A stretch of DNA of 64,000 bases from AP-15 sp963846635 (GCA_963846635.1 CAWJXM010000006.1:124001-188000), one strand, 5' to 3'; shown: positions 1-9,546, counted from the first letter of the stretch. Notes: a model not told the origin generated them from the sequence alone. Made by a program: numbers and translations.

Positions 1-530
1 GGCATATACCAATCGACCAGCAATACCGCTTCGGCGAGCAGGCGGTCTTCGTCGTAAGGCGGCAGCTCGGGCAGGCCCGTCGCGGCGACCTCGGTCTGCA
101 AAGCCGCCAAGACCTCGATTGCGAGTGTATAGAGGCTCGGCTCGTCGGCACCGCGCCGAAGCAGCCGAGTGTAGGTGTCGTCGCCAAAATCCTCGATCAG
201 CAAGAAGCCGTGTGCATGGTCCGCGGCCATGATTTCGGGTGCGCTGAGGCCCAACCCGCGCAGTATCTCGGCCACCGCGACATAGGGTGCCACATCCTCC
301 TCCGGCGGCGGCGCGTCCATTACGACTGCGCTTTCGCCGTCGCGGCGGAGGCGGTAATAGCTGCGAAAGGACGCATCGGCGGCGAGCGGTTCCGGGCGAA
401 CGCCTCCCCAGCCGCTGGCCTCGAGAAATTCGCTGATCGCCCGCCGGCGTGGCGAGCGGGCGCGCGGCCGACCGACGAGCAAACTCGCCGAAGAGGTCAC
501 GGGGAGCCTGGCGATGGTCGTGTCAGCCAT
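1..530 (-). CDS. AmgK-like aminoglycoside/sugar phosphotransferase, partial (3' end outside window)
   Basis: About 176 N-terminal residues are visible; the gene runs off the left edge. The reading frame contains DASFRSYYR at residues 52-60 and LLIEDFGDDTY near 110-120, typical of the COG3178 phosphotransferase family. Family members such as AmgK phosphorylate the anomeric position of N-acetylmuramic acid in cell-wall recycling. The ATG at 530-528 overlaps the tsaE stop (525-523), so the two are translationally coupled, and tsaE followed by this kinase is conserved in alphaproteobacteria. The catalytic HGD region lies beyond the window, so activity cannot be judged. The exact substrate is inferred from the family. 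Confidence 0.85.
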   Translation of the reverse strand, partial: MADTTIARLPVTSSASLLVGRPRARSPRRRAISEFLEASGWGGVRPEPLAADASFRSYYRLRRDGESAVVMDAPPPEEDVAPYVAVAEILRGLGLSAPEIMAADHAHGFLLIEDFGDDTYTRLLRRGADEPSLYTLAIEVLAALQTEVAATGLPELPPYDEDRLLAEAVLLVDWYM

Positions 531-990
531 CGACTGCGATCTCGCATAGCCGGGCGCGCCATTCGGCATCGCCATCGATCACCGCGCGCCGCGCCTCCGG
601 TCGGTCGCCGAATTCGAGGGTGATGGCGAGCCGGCGCTGCGGCAGCAACGGACCGAGACGATCCGGCCATTCAATCAACGAAATGCCGGAGAGAAAGGCC
701 TCTTCGATGCCGAGTTCCCACGCTTCATCGGCCGCGGCTAGCCGATAGAGATCGAAGTGCCATATCTCCGCCTCGGCGGCGTCGTAGACTTGCACAAGCG
801 TGAAGGTCGGGCTCGGGACCTCTCGGTCGGCGACCCCGCTAGCGCGGATAAAGGCGCGCGCGAAAGTTGTTTTTCCAGCGCCAAGATCGCCCTCCAGCGC
901 GATGATGTCGCCGACGCGCGCGATTGCCGCCAGGCGCGCAGCCAGCGCCGCGGTGGCAGCTTCGTCCGGAAGATTTATGACAGCGATCAC
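523..990 (-). CDS. tsaE: tRNA threonylcarbamoyladenosine biosynthesis ATPase TsaE
   Basis: This is the P-loop ATPase that works with TsaB and TsaD to make the t6A modification at position 37 of ANN-decoding tRNAs. With the GTG start at 990 the protein has about 155 residues. The Walker A motif GDLGAGKTT is at residues 34-42, PSPTFTLVQVY at 59-69 and HFDLYR near 77-82, all hallmarks of TsaE/YjeE. The frame stays open to a TTG at 1026; neither start has a clear Shine-Dalgarno, so the start is uncertain. It lies between the sensor kinase and the amgK-like gene, in the usual alphaproteobacterial order. Confidence 0.93.
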   Translation of the reverse strand: MIAVINLPDEAATAALAARLAAIARVGDIIALEGDLGAGKTTFARAFIRASGVADREVPSPTFTLVQVYDAAEAEIWHFDLYRLAAADEAWELGIEEAFLSGISLIEWPDRLGPLLPQRRLAITLEFGDRPEARRAVIDGDAEWRARLCEIAVDG

Positions 991-1107
991 GTAACCGTTG
1001 TATGTCGTCGCAAGGATGATCTGCAATTATTCCTTGCGCCGGGTGCTACGCGCGAGCGGGCGTCCGGTTTTCGCGCCGACGGCCCGCAACCAAAAAGATA
1101 TTAGGGG

Positions 1108-3154
1108 CTATGCCGAGGCCGTGCAGCGCGAATCGCTGCCTTGGGGCATCTGCCGGTTGAGACCGATAACCCCGGCGCCACCCGGCTCCGAGCAGATCAT
1201 TGGCAGCCGGCAAGTCACCCGGTGCCCTTGGCCAGGCGCCGAACCGAACTCGACACTGCCGCCATGCAGCTCGATGAGGCGCTTGACCAGCGACAAGCCG
1301 AGGCTTGCATTCGCATGCTTGCGGATGGGCGCGATGGGCTCGAACTGACCGGACGATACCGGACCCGCCATCCCGATGCCGGTATCGCAAACCCTGAGCA
1401 GCAGTTCGCCCCTGCCCCGTTCCGCCTCGATGCGAATGGTGCCGCCTGGCGGCGTGAACTTGATCGCGTTTGAGATCAGGTTAAAGAGTGCCTGTTGCAG
1501 CCGCCGCTTGTCGCCTTCGATCGTGTCGATCTCAGGCGGGCAGCATAGATCGATATCGAGCCCCCGGCTGCGGGCCCGCTCCTGCGTCAAGCCCAGTAAT
1601 GTGCGAAGCATCTCCGGGATGTCGACAGGGCCGCGTTCGAGTTCGATATAGCTCGCTTCGATCGAGGCCAACTCGATTGTGTCGTTAATTAGCCCGGTAA
1701 GCTGCTGTGCGCTGTCGAGGATGCCGCCGCTGTATTCAAGCTGGCTCGGATTGAGCGGTCCGAAATATTGATTATGCAGGATCTCGGCAAAGCCAATGAC
1801 GGTACTGAGCGGTGTGCGCAACTCGTGCGAGACATTGGCGACGAACTCGGCCTTCAAGCGTGCTGCGGTTTCGAGTGCTTCATTGCGCTCACGCAGCGCA
1901 TGCTCGACGCGTGCGGTGTCGCTGACATCGAGATAGGTCATTAACACCTCACCATCAGGCAACGGCACACTCGCAACCTGCAACACCGAGCCGTCGCGGC
2001 GATAAAGGGTAGCGCTCGCCAAAGTCTGCGACGTCACCTGGACGACCATGTCCTCCCGCTTTGCCGCCCAGTTCTCACCATCGTCGAGAAGCCCGCGGGT
2101 ACGTTCGACAATCTCGGAAATATGCGGCTCGCCCGCGACATCTGCCTCCGACAACCCCCACAACGCGCGAAAAGCAGGATTGTGCAGTTTAAGGCGGCCG
2201 TCGCCGCCATAGACCGCGATCCCCTCGAACAAATGGTCGAGCGTGGCGCGCTGCACCGCCGCAAGCGTGTTGTATGAACATTCGAGCGCCAGCTGGTCGC
2301 TAACATCATCAAAGACATAAATTAGGCCGCCAAACGGATGCGGGGATATCGTCAGCTGCAAGGTGCGGCCATCGGGCAGATGCATGAGCTCGTGGCGCGG
2401 CTCGACCAGCGAGGTGAATAACGCACAACGTTCGCGTTTGAAGGCGCGGAAATCGGGGTATTCCGGAAAGCGGCGTGAACTCGTGCAAACGTTCGAGGAT
2501 CTCGCCAAATATTGGCTCCGAGGCGAGCCACGCGGTGTCGAGCCCCCACAGAGCGGCAAATGCGCTATTGAAAAATTTCAGCCGCTTATCCGGCCCAAAA
2601 ATCGCAATGGCGGCAGAGAGGATCTCGAGTACCGCGGTGTGGGCGGTGGTATGCCGCCGCAATTCGTTGCGCGCGCTTTCAACTTCGGTGCAGTCGAGCG
2701 CAAAGCCGATTGTCTCGCCTTCGGCGCCAGTCGTCTCGTAGATTGAGAGCAGCCGGCGCTCGCCGCCGATCACAACACGAACGCCGCCCTGCTCTATCGC
2801 ATCCCCAAAGCACACTGTCGGATTCTCGCGGCCGGTGGCAACAAGATCGCGCGTCTCCGCAAGAATCCCCTCGCGGCTGTCGCCGAACGCCGTCCTGTAA
2901 GCCGGATTACACTCGACAACAGCACGATTGCCAGCGCATCGCCACACCGGCAGGGGCAGCATATCCAGCGTCTGGCGCAGCCTTTCCGCTTCCACTTGCG
3001 CCTGCTTTGCACTTGCCTCCGCCGCAGTGTGATTGCGCGCGACCTCGCGGGCTAGCCGCATATGTTCGCGCAATCGACACTCGGCGCGATGCCACAAGGT
3101 CGCGAGCCCAAGCGCGGCGATCGAGGCGAAGACGGCCGCTCCCGTAATGAACAT
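1108..3154 (-). pseudogene. PAS-domain sensor histidine kinase, disrupted by one frameshift
   Basis: Two adjacent frames together encode one kinase of about 680 residues. The upstream frame starts at ATG 3154, behind a GAGGGGAAG ribosome site. It has an N-terminal membrane helix followed by PAS repeats with the recurring ALWGL motif. The downstream frame holds the third PAS, the HisKA H-box (VSHELRTP), the N-box (LFNLISNAIKF) and the G1 box (CDTGIGM). The frame changes near 2476, where one extra base separates LHEF from RRFPEYPDF; deleting it restores a continuous protein. Its place between ahcY and tsaE is conserved in alphaproteobacteria, where such kinases are normally intact. Either a recent mutation or an assembly error is possible; I favour the latter because the rest is undecayed. 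Confidence 0.85.
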
Positions 3155-3180
3155 CGATCTTCCCCTCTTTATCCGCTTTC

Positions 3181-3202
3181 GGAATGGTCTCACAACCATT
3201 CC
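3181..3202. promoter_or_regulatory. 8-bp perfect inverted repeat upstream of the kinase gene
   Basis: GGAATGGT and ACCATTCC form a perfect 8-bp inverted repeat with a 6-nt loop, between the end of ahcY and the start of the sensor kinase (start at 3154). It has no following T-run in the direction of transcription, so it is not an obvious intrinsic terminator. It could be an operator for the kinase gene or an RNA processing hairpin. Function is inferred from position only. Confidence 0.3.
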
Positions 3203-3293
3203 GTGTCGGGCATTATGAGGGGAATTTCACGAAATGAAAGGATTTTGTTTCCGTTCCGTCCCAAACCTGATTCGAATTCGCCCCGAATGCGCG

Positions 3294-4589
3294 CTAATAG
3301 CGGTAATGCTCGGGTTTGAACGGGCCGGCCTGGTCGAGCCCGAGATAACTCGCCTGAGCGGCGTTCAGCCGGGTCAGCTTGACGCCGAGTTTGTCGAGGT
3401 GGAGCTGCGCCACTTTTTCATCGAGGTGCTTGGGCAGCACATAGACCTTGTTTTCGTATTGGCCATGATTGGTCCACAATTCGATTTGCGCCAATACCTG
3501 GTTCGTAAAGGACGCGCTCATGACAAAGCTCGGATGGCCGGTGGCGCAGCCAAGGTTGACGAGCCGTCCCTTGGCGAGAACGATCAGCCGCTTTCCGTCG
3601 GGAAAGACGACTTCATCGACCTGTGGCTTGACCTCCTCCCACGGATAGTTGCGGAGCGCGTCGATCTGAATTTCGCTGTCGAAATGACCGATGTTGCAGA
3701 CAATGGCGCGATCCTTCATCTGCCGCATATGGTCAATGGTAATCACGTCGATGTCGCCTGTCGCGGTGACAAAGACATCGCCGATCGGCGCCGCCTCTTC
3801 CATCGTCGTGACCTGATAGCCTTCCATCGCGGCTTGCAGGGCGCAGATCGGATCGACCTCGGTGACCATCACGCGGGCGCCCTGACTCCGCAGGCTTGCC
3901 GCCGAGCCCTTGCCGACATTGCCAAAGCCGCAGACGACCGCGAGTTTCCCGGCCAGCATGACATCTGTAGCACGTTTGATGCCGTCGACCAGGCTCTCTC
4001 GGCAGCCGTAGAGGTTGTCGAATTTGGATTTTGTCACACTGTCGTTGACGTTGAACGCGGGCGCCTTTAGCTCGCTCTTGCGCATCATCTCGTAGAGCCG
4101 GTTGACCCCGGTCGTCGTCTCTTCCGAGATGCCGCGGATGCCGGCGAGCAGATCGGGGTGCCTGTCGTGCAGGATTTTGGTCGCGTCGCCGCCATCGTCG
4201 AGCACCATGTTTGGTGTCCAGCCATCCGGGCCGCGCAGTGTCTGCTCGATGCACGACTCGTATTCCTCCTCGGTCTCGCCTTTCCAGGCAAAGACCGGGA
4301 TGCCGCGGGCGGCGATTGCGGCGGCGGCGTGGTCCTGCGTCGAAAAGATGTTGCACGAACTCCACCGCACGGTGGCGCCGAGCTCGATCAAGGTTTCGAT
4401 CAATACCGCGGTCTGGATCGTCATGTGCAGGCAGCCGACGATGCGCGCGCCCGACAACGGCCGCTGGGCCCCGAACTCATCGCGCAATGCCATCAATCCC
4501 GGCATTTCGGTTTCGGCGATCGCGATTTCACGCCGCCCCCAATCGGCGAGAGAAATGTCGGCAACCTGGTAATCGGTGAACTCGGGCAT
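3294..4589 (-). CDS. ahcY: Adenosylhomocysteinase (S-adenosyl-L-homocysteine hydrolase)
   Basis: This cytosolic NAD-dependent enzyme splits S-adenosylhomocysteine into adenosine and homocysteine, recycling the product of SAM methyltransferases. The protein has 431 residues, normal for the family. The NAD-binding loop CGFGNVGKGSA is at residues 220-230, the substrate region FNVNDSVTKSKFDN near 179-192, and the C-terminal tail ends in KPEHYRY, which closes the neighbouring active site in the tetramer. GAGGAG lies about 10 nt before the ATG at 4589. I looked for an SAH or SAM riboswitch in the 150 nt upstream and did not recognise one. Confidence 0.98.
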   Translation of the reverse strand: MPEFTDYQVADISLADWGRREIAIAETEMPGLMALRDEFGAQRPLSGARIVGCLHMTIQTAVLIETLIELGATVRWSSCNIFSTQDHAAAAIAARGIPVFAWKGETEEEYESCIEQTLRGPDGWTPNMVLDDGGDATKILHDRHPDLLAGIRGISEETTTGVNRLYEMMRKSELKAPAFNVNDSVTKSKFDNLYGCRESLVDGIKRATDVMLAGKLAVVCGFGNVGKGSAASLRSQGARVMVTEVDPICALQAAMEGYQVTTMEEAAPIGDVFVTATGDIDVITIDHMRQMKDRAIVCNIGHFDSEIQIDALRNYPWEEVKPQVDEVVFPDGKRLIVLAKGRLVNLGCATGHPSFVMSASFTNQVLAQIELWTNHGQYENKVYVLPKHLDEKVAQLHLDKLGVKLTRLNAAQASYLGLDQAGPFKPEHYRY

Positions 4590-4738
4590 CGGCGTTGTCT
4601 CCTCGGAGCGGCGGCGCGCATATAGCAGTGCCGCAACCGAGCGGCAAGCTGCGGAGATCGGGGATCCTTGGACGATTAGCTTTGACCTGAGCTTCAGAAA
4701 GGCAGTTCTGCTCTCTAAACTCGTTGCGACGGAATGGG

Positions 4739-5428
4739 CTAAAATCTAACGAAATGGTCCCACAATCGATCGTCATGTTTCTCTTTACGAAAAGCGACAC
4801 ATCGACCTCTAACACCAAGTTCAAAATTCGAGCGATAGAACGGCGTTAGGGTTAAAAGCTGCTCGAGTGTTCGCCGCTTCCACGAGTTCGCACCACATGT
4901 TCCAACTAAGCTGTAAGCGCGATTGGTTGCAATGAAGCGACATACCTTTTTCACCGCCGGATAGTAGACATCATCAAAAGCTACGATCCCTCCCACCCGA
5001 AGCAAGTGATCAATATAAAAGAAATCCACCAGAGTGGAGTCAAACGTGTGCCACCCGTCAATAAATGCGAAATCCAATTCGAGGCCTGTCATCTCTAGCT
5101 GAGGCAATGCCAAATGCGACGGCTTTTGGAAAAATTCAACAATATCGCCATAGCCGGCCCGCCTCAGGTTTGCCATTCCGATACCGTTGCCCCAGGAGCC
5201 CCAGACACTTTCATTGTCGTGCTGGTAGGGATCTATTGCAATGTATCGTGTCCCGTCGCGAACCCTTAACGCATCACAGATGTAAAGAGCAGAAACGCCG
5301 AAAGCTAAACCAACTTCCAACGATACTTTAGGATCAAGCGTGCGTACCAGATCTTGCAGAAATAATCCCTCTTCGTCGGATATCGCCGAATGTAGAGGGA
5401 TGCTGTCACCCCCATCGACTGGGCGCAC
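4739..5428 (-). CDS. Class I SAM-dependent methyltransferase (Methyltransf_24-like), probably acquired
   Basis: The 229-residue protein has a SAM-binding motif I (LEVGLAFGVSALYI, residues 37-50), an acidic DPY segment after strand 2 and AFIDGWHTFDS near 125-135. This pattern belongs to the methyltransferase-24 / cephalosporin-hydroxylase-like group often found in polysaccharide or secondary-metabolite loci. It begins with a GTG at 5428. Its DNA is visibly richer in A/T than the flanking genes, and no partner gene is adjacent, which suggests horizontal acquisition. The methyl acceptor is unknown. The proximity to ahcY may be chance. Confidence 0.75.
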   Translation of the reverse strand: MRPVDGGDSIPLHSAISDEEGLFLQDLVRTLDPKVSLEVGLAFGVSALYICDALRVRDGTRYIAIDPYQHDNESVWGSWGNGIGMANLRRAGYGDIVEFFQKPSHLALPQLEMTGLELDFAFIDGWHTFDSTLVDFFYIDHLLRVGGIVAFDDVYYPAVKKVCRFIATNRAYSLVGTCGANSWKRRTLEQLLTLTPFYRSNFELGVRGRCVAFRKEKHDDRLWDHFVRF

Positions 5429-5738
5429 TTTCTGAGTTTTGATAATCTCTTGAAGAACTGTATTCGTCTTCAGATCTCGAAATTATCCGCATTGTTCCTT
5501 GGAACGATGGCTCGCACCGAGTCCGATGTTCCAATTGACGTCGCTCCATTTACATCAAAGCATACGTCCGGGGACGATGGGTTACGGACTCGGTTTGCTC
5601 TTCCAAAAGGCGCGGAAGCTCAGCACCAGCCAGTCCGATACAACCACAAGAGTAGGGCTTCGGCGCTCGTCTTGGACCAAGTCCAATCATATGGAAATTT
5701 CAAAGGGTGCTCAAGGTCAACGCAATCCTCGGTGCAGG
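5429..5738. other. Intergenic stretch with no recognisable gene
   Basis: About 310 bp of moderately A/T-rich sequence between the methyltransferase start and the asparaginase stop. Short open frames here have no recognisable protein features. It may hold the methyltransferase promoter and could mark the edge of an acquired segment. I see no tRNA, repeat or insertion-sequence end in it. Confidence 0.4.
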
Positions 5739-6746
5739 TCAGCAGGATTGGAAGAGTTCTTGGATCGCGGCTATGTCAGCACTCGTCGTCAAGGCTAGCA
5801 TCAGCAGGATGCGCGCCTTTTGCGGGCTTAAATCCTCGCCGGCGACGATGCCGGTCTCGCGCAGTCGGCGGCGCGGGGCAACACGGCCGCTTGCGGCGCG
5901 GCTGCATTGCACGACGACGACACCGGCTTTGAGGGCGCGCTCGAAGGCGGCGCGCTGATCCGGGGTCGGGCTGCCCGGAGCAAACCCGGCCGACACCAAC
6001 CCACGCGCCCCCGCCACAACCGCGGCGTCGATCAAGGCGCCATCGGCGCCGGCGTAGGAATAGATGATGTCGACCCGGGGCAGCGGAGCTGCGAAGTCGG
6101 CGTTGGCGAATGGTCCATCCGGCATATGGCGGCCCAGCGGCGCGCGGTAGAAATGGACCCCATCGCCGTCAACATGCCCCAGCGCACCAAAATCGAACGC
6201 GCGAAAGGTCTGCACCCGATAGGTCGAGGTTTTGACGACGTCGCGGGCGGCGTTGATTTCGTCGTTGAGCAGAACCAGCACGCCTTTGCCGCGGGCCTCA
6301 GGCGCACCCGCGACACGCAATGCGTTGACGAGGTTCATGCCGGCATCGGTGCCGAGCGCGCTCGCCGGCCGTTGCGCGCCGACCAGCACCACAGGCTGGT
6401 CGACCGCGAGGGTCAAATTGAGAAAGAACGCCGTTTCTTCGAGGGTCGCGGTACCGTGGGTGATCACAAAACCAGCGGTGGCGGGTTCATCGCGCGCGAT
6501 TTTGTGGATCAGCGCACGCAGTTCGAACCACTCGGCGGGGCCGATTTCAGTGCTGCCGACTTGGCGGACCGTGACCGGCACCGGGTCGGCAACGAGCCGC
6601 GTCTCCGGAAAGCGGTCGAGCAGCGCGTCGGCCGAGAGCTTTTGCCCAAAATCAGGGTAGTCGAGCACATCGAGGCTCGATGCGCCAAGCGAGGAGATGG
6701 TCCCACCGGTGCCGATCATGGCGATACGCGGCAGCGATGTTGTCAT
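5739..6746 (-). CDS. L-asparaginase
   Basis: The enzyme hydrolyses L-asparagine to aspartate and ammonia. The N-terminal nucleophile motif GTGGTIS lies at residues 12-18 and the second catalytic threonine is in VITHGTATLEETAFFL near residue 92, both diagnostic of the bacterial asparaginase/glutaminase fold. The ATG at 6746 follows AGGGAG by 7 nt and gives 335 residues; the frame is open six codons further upstream without a better site. No cleavable signal peptide is evident, so a cytoplasmic enzyme is likely. It stands next to a small NrtS-like gene but with a gap of more than 100 bp, so they need not be co-transcribed. Confidence 0.93.
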   Translation of the reverse strand: MTTSLPRIAMIGTGGTISSLGASSLDVLDYPDFGQKLSADALLDRFPETRLVADPVPVTVRQVGSTEIGPAEWFELRALIHKIARDEPATAGFVITHGTATLEETAFFLNLTLAVDQPVVLVGAQRPASALGTDAGMNLVNALRVAGAPEARGKGVLVLLNDEINAARDVVKTSTYRVQTFRAFDFGALGHVDGDGVHFYRAPLGRHMPDGPFANADFAAPLPRVDIIYSYAGADGALIDAAVVAGARGLVSAGFAPGSPTPDQRAAFERALKAGVVVVQCSRAASGRVAPRRRLRETGIVAGEDLSPQKARILLMLALTTSADIAAIQELFQSC

Positions 6747-6872
6747 CGGTGAACTCCCTGCCATTCTTGTCGGCCTTCATTCGATGCTGGCCAAACGCAG
6801 ATCCATGACGCGACGAGCGCCGAATTCGGGCGATATTGCTGCCCTCGGCGTCACGGGTCGCGTTATAGCGCG

Positions 6873-7127
6873 TCACCAATTCGGTCCCGTCCATGCTGCG
6901 CCCCCATCGATCCGTGCGGCCGCCGCGCAACGTAAAGTCGGAACGATACGGCACCATAGGTGCTGGACGAAATAGGGGACACAATAGGTCAGCGCCAGCT
7001 TGAGGAAGTCCAGCGAGTGTCCAGTGACAAGCCGGTCACCTTGATTTATCAGGTTGAGGATGCTGCCGACAACGAGCGCCAAAGACAGCGAGCGCCGCGG
7101 CACGCCGCCCGTGAGAGCGTAGCGCAA
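6873..7127 (-). CDS. NrtS family small nitrate/nitrite transporter-like protein
   Basis: An 84-residue protein with the family signature VVGSILNLINQGD (residues 20-32), followed by a second hydrophobic helix LKLALTYCVPYFVQ. NrtS proteins are about 70 residues long with two membrane helices, and were proposed as nitrate/nitrite transporters in cyanobacteria and marine bacteria. The 20 or so C-terminal residues after the second helix are Arg/Ala-rich and unlike the family, so the 3' end may be altered. It lies 45 bp downstream of livF on the same strand and could be the last gene of that operon. Nitrate transport is a family-level inference. Confidence 0.7.
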   Translation of the reverse strand: MRYALTGGVPRRSLSLALVVGSILNLINQGDRLVTGHSLDFLKLALTYCVPYFVQHLWCRIVPTLRCAAAARIDGGAAWTGPNW

Positions 7128-7172
7128 GACGAGCTGCCAGCGATGCAGATTAGCTGCCGGCGTGGTGCTCGT

Positions 7173-7967
7173 TCACGACAGCCAGCGTTTACGGCGCTTG
7201 TAGCTCTTCAAATCCCGGTACGATTTGCGTGCGCCGGCCTCGTTGAGGCCGAGATAAAATTCCTTGATGTCGGAATTCTGCCGCAGCGCCTCGGCCGGGC
7301 CTTCGAGCACGATGCGGCCGTTTTCCATAACGTAACCATGGTCGGCGATGTCGAGCGCCAAGGCTGCGTTTTGCTCGACCAACAGAACGGTTAGTCCGCG
7401 TTCGTCGCGCAGATGGCGAACAATCCCAAAGATCTCGGCCACCAGCATCGGGGCCAGGCCCAAAGAGGGCTCGTCGAGCAGTATCACCTTGGGCTCGCAC
7501 ATCAGCGCACGGCCGATAACCAGCATCTGCTGCTCGCCGCCCGAAAGATAACCGGAGGACTGATGGCGACGCTCCCTGAGCACTGGAAAGGTATCGAACA
7601 CGCCGTCGATCGCCGCACGGACACGACCAAAGTCGCGGCGGGTGTGGGCGCCGGCGACGAGATTTTCTTCGACCGTCAGATTCTCGAACACCCGCCGGCC
7701 TTCGAACACCTGGGCGATGCCGCGGCGCACGACGTCATGCGGCGGCAGGCGATCGAGCCGCTCGCCATCGAGTTCGACAGTGCCTTTTGTGACCTCGCCG
7801 CGCTCATTGCGCAACAGGCCCGAGATCGCCTTCAATGTCGTCGTCTTGCCGGCGCCATTAGCGCCGAGCAGGGTCGTGATACGGCCCTCTTCGGCGGTCA
7901 GCGACACTCCCTTCAGCACCAGGATAACGCCGTCGTAAACCACCTCGATATTGTTGAGCGAAAGCAT
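7173..7967 (-). CDS. livF: Branched-chain amino acid-type ABC transporter, ATP-binding protein LivF
   Basis: One of the two ATPases that drive a LivHM-type importer. The 264-residue protein has Walker A GANGAGKTT at 34-42, the signature LSGGEQQ near 142, Walker B VILLDEPSLGLAP just after it, and the LivF-type C-terminus IKEFYLG. A Lys/Arg-rich tail of about 20 residues (KSYKRRKRWLS) extends beyond most family members. It is separated from livK by 275 bp containing an inverted repeat, so it may need readthrough or its own promoter. Confidence 0.94.
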   Translation of the reverse strand: MLSLNNIEVVYDGVILVLKGVSLTAEEGRITTLLGANGAGKTTTLKAISGLLRNERGEVTKGTVELDGERLDRLPPHDVVRRGIAQVFEGRRVFENLTVEENLVAGAHTRRDFGRVRAAIDGVFDTFPVLRERRHQSSGYLSGGEQQMLVIGRALMCEPKVILLDEPSLGLAPMLVAEIFGIVRHLRDERGLTVLLVEQNAALALDIADHGYVMENGRIVLEGPAEALRQNSDIKEFYLGLNEAGARKSYRDLKSYKRRKRWLS

Positions 7968-8125
7968 CTACGCCATCAATACGAAGTCGCAACCCATGAA
8001 AACAACCCTCTGGCAAGCGCGCGGGAGGGTCGGGTTAGTAACCCTCGCCGTCATCACCAGCGGCCAATTCCCCAGTGCAGAGTGCTAGTGCGAACCAACG
8101 CTCGGTACCGAGGCGCGTAGAACCG

Positions 8126-8198
8126 AGATTGCTTCGCTGTGCTCGCAATGACGCCGTATATGGCTGTCATTGCGAAGAGCGGAGCGACGAAGCAATCT
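8126..8198. repeat. Imperfect inverted repeat of a dispersed alphaproteobacterial type
   Basis: AGATTGCTTCGCTGTGCTCG at 8126 pairs with the sequence ending at 8198; the arms are 27 and 33 nt with an internal difference and a 13-nt spacer. Copies of this attgcttcg / cgcaatgac palindrome are abundant between genes in Bradyrhizobium and Rhodopseudomonas-like genomes. It sits in the 275-bp gap between livF and livK and could form a strong hairpin in the transcript, lowering livF expression relative to livK. That effect is inferred. Confidence 0.75.
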
Positions 8199-8242
8199 CT
8201 TTGCGATGACCAAGGCCGGAATCATCTGTCTGGTTCGTACAG

Positions 8243-9511
8243 CTAGTTCGACTTCGCCGCCATCTGCTCAGCGGTTTTGTCTTCCTTGTCCACGACCATA
8301 CTGCGATAGGCCCGGTACCACGGCGTCACCGGGTCCAAATGATCGCCCTTGACCTGGAAGATCCGGACCCAGCCGCCGCCTTCGTGGTCGGCCGCGGTGA
8401 CGGTCAGCGGCGGCATCAACCCGCCCAGCGTAAAGTCATGGATCATCTCAAAGCCGTCTTTGACCTGGGTCGGGGTCGGCTTTTGGCCGTGCGATAGCTT
8501 GAGCGCGTTGCGGATCGCCGCGACCCAGACCGCTCCCTGCTCGATACCGCGATTGTAGTAGACCGTGGCCTGCATCGCGGCCGGCGGCGCCTCTCTCTTC
8601 TTTTTGTACATATCCTGGATGGCTTTGATGATCGGGTAATTTTCGCCGGCGCCGGCGAATTGCATCGTGTTGTAGCCCTGCGCCACGTCCCAGCCGCCTG
8701 CTCCGGTAATGTCGGCTTCTCCCGAAGCCCACACCAGGGCAACCACCTTGTTCAGCGGGTAGCCGTTTTCTTTCAGGGCCTTGATGATCAAAGCCGGAGC
8801 CTTGCCGAAGGTGTGGTCGATCACAAAGTCGGGGCGGTATTGTTGAGCGATCGCCAGCACCTGCGAGCTGACATCGACACCCGGCGGCGGCACGGCGAAG
8901 GTCTGCAGTTGGAAACCTTCGGTCTTGGCCAGCGTCTGGATAATCGGTAGCGGTTCGTGACCGGCGGGATTGTCGTAAAAGATATAGGCAATTTTCTTGC
9001 CCTTCAGACTGCCGCCCAATTGATCTTTGGCAAATTTGACCGCGGCTGCTCCCTGCGACCAGTAATTGGCGGCGATCGGGAATAGATACGGATAGTATTT
9101 GCCGGCGGCGGAGGCGGCGATGCCAAAACCCGGTGAGGTGCCGGGGATCTTGTCTTGTTCGAGCCGCTGATTGAGCGCCTCGGTCTGCGGGGTGCCATAG
9201 ATCATGATGCCGACCGCACCCTGCTGTTTGGCGTGCTCGTATTCCTCGATCGCCGGCGGGACTTTATACGCGTTGTCGACCTCCTCGGCGTCGATTTTCC
9301 AGCCATCGACACCGCCTTGCGAGTTGATCAGGTCAATATAATCGTGCGTCCCTGGGCAGAGTGTGGTTCCGACCACCTGAGTCGGACCGGTGCGGTCGCA
9401 CTGCATGCCGATCAGGATCGTCTTGTCGGCGGCCTGCGCCACGCCGAAAGCGGCGAACCCGAGCCCGGCTCCCAACGAAAGCGCCGCAATTGTTTTAGTT
9501 CTCCGGGTCAT
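8243..9511 (-). CDS. ABC transporter periplasmic substrate-binding protein (LivK/HAAT family)
   Basis: This lipid-free periplasmic binding protein (422 residues) captures the substrate for the LivHMGF transporter. The N-terminal signal peptide has a TRRTK n-region, a hydrophobic core and an AQA cleavage site near residue 28. The mature protein begins ADKTILIGMQCDRTGPT, a Peripla_BP_6 start. An AGGAGGGAGGG ribosome site precedes the ATG at 9511, so I reject an upstream start at 9565. It is longer than the classical leucine-binding LivK (about 370), and the mid-operon acyl-CoA synthetase suggests an aromatic or fatty acid substrate rather than leucine. Substrate is not determined by sequence alone. 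Confidence 0.92.
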   Translation of the reverse strand: MTRRTKTIAALSLGAGLGFAAFGVAQAADKTILIGMQCDRTGPTQVVGTTLCPGTHDYIDLINSQGGVDGWKIDAEEVDNAYKVPPAIEEYEHAKQQGAVGIMIYGTPQTEALNQRLEQDKIPGTSPGFGIAASAAGKYYPYLFPIAANYWSQGAAAVKFAKDQLGGSLKGKKIAYIFYDNPAGHEPLPIIQTLAKTEGFQLQTFAVPPPGVDVSSQVLAIAQQYRPDFVIDHTFGKAPALIIKALKENGYPLNKVVALVWASGEADITGAGGWDVAQGYNTMQFAGAGENYPIIKAIQDMYKKKREAPPAAMQATVYYNRGIEQGAVWVAAIRNALKLSHGQKPTPTQVKDGFEMIHDFTLGGLMPPLTVTAADHEGGGWVRIFQVKGDHLDPVTPWYRAYRSMVVDKEDKTAEQMAAKSN

Positions 9512-9546
9512 GCTGAATTTCCCTCCCTCCTGCTGGTGTTGGTCGC

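Noticed and set aside
4590..4738. Possible SAH or SAM riboswitch upstream of ahcY
   Set aside because: I did not find the conserved core or the expected pseudoknot arms; only a good ribosome site is present.
5907..6752. 281-residue frame on the plus strand
   Set aside because: Antisense to L-asparaginase with its catalytic motifs intact.
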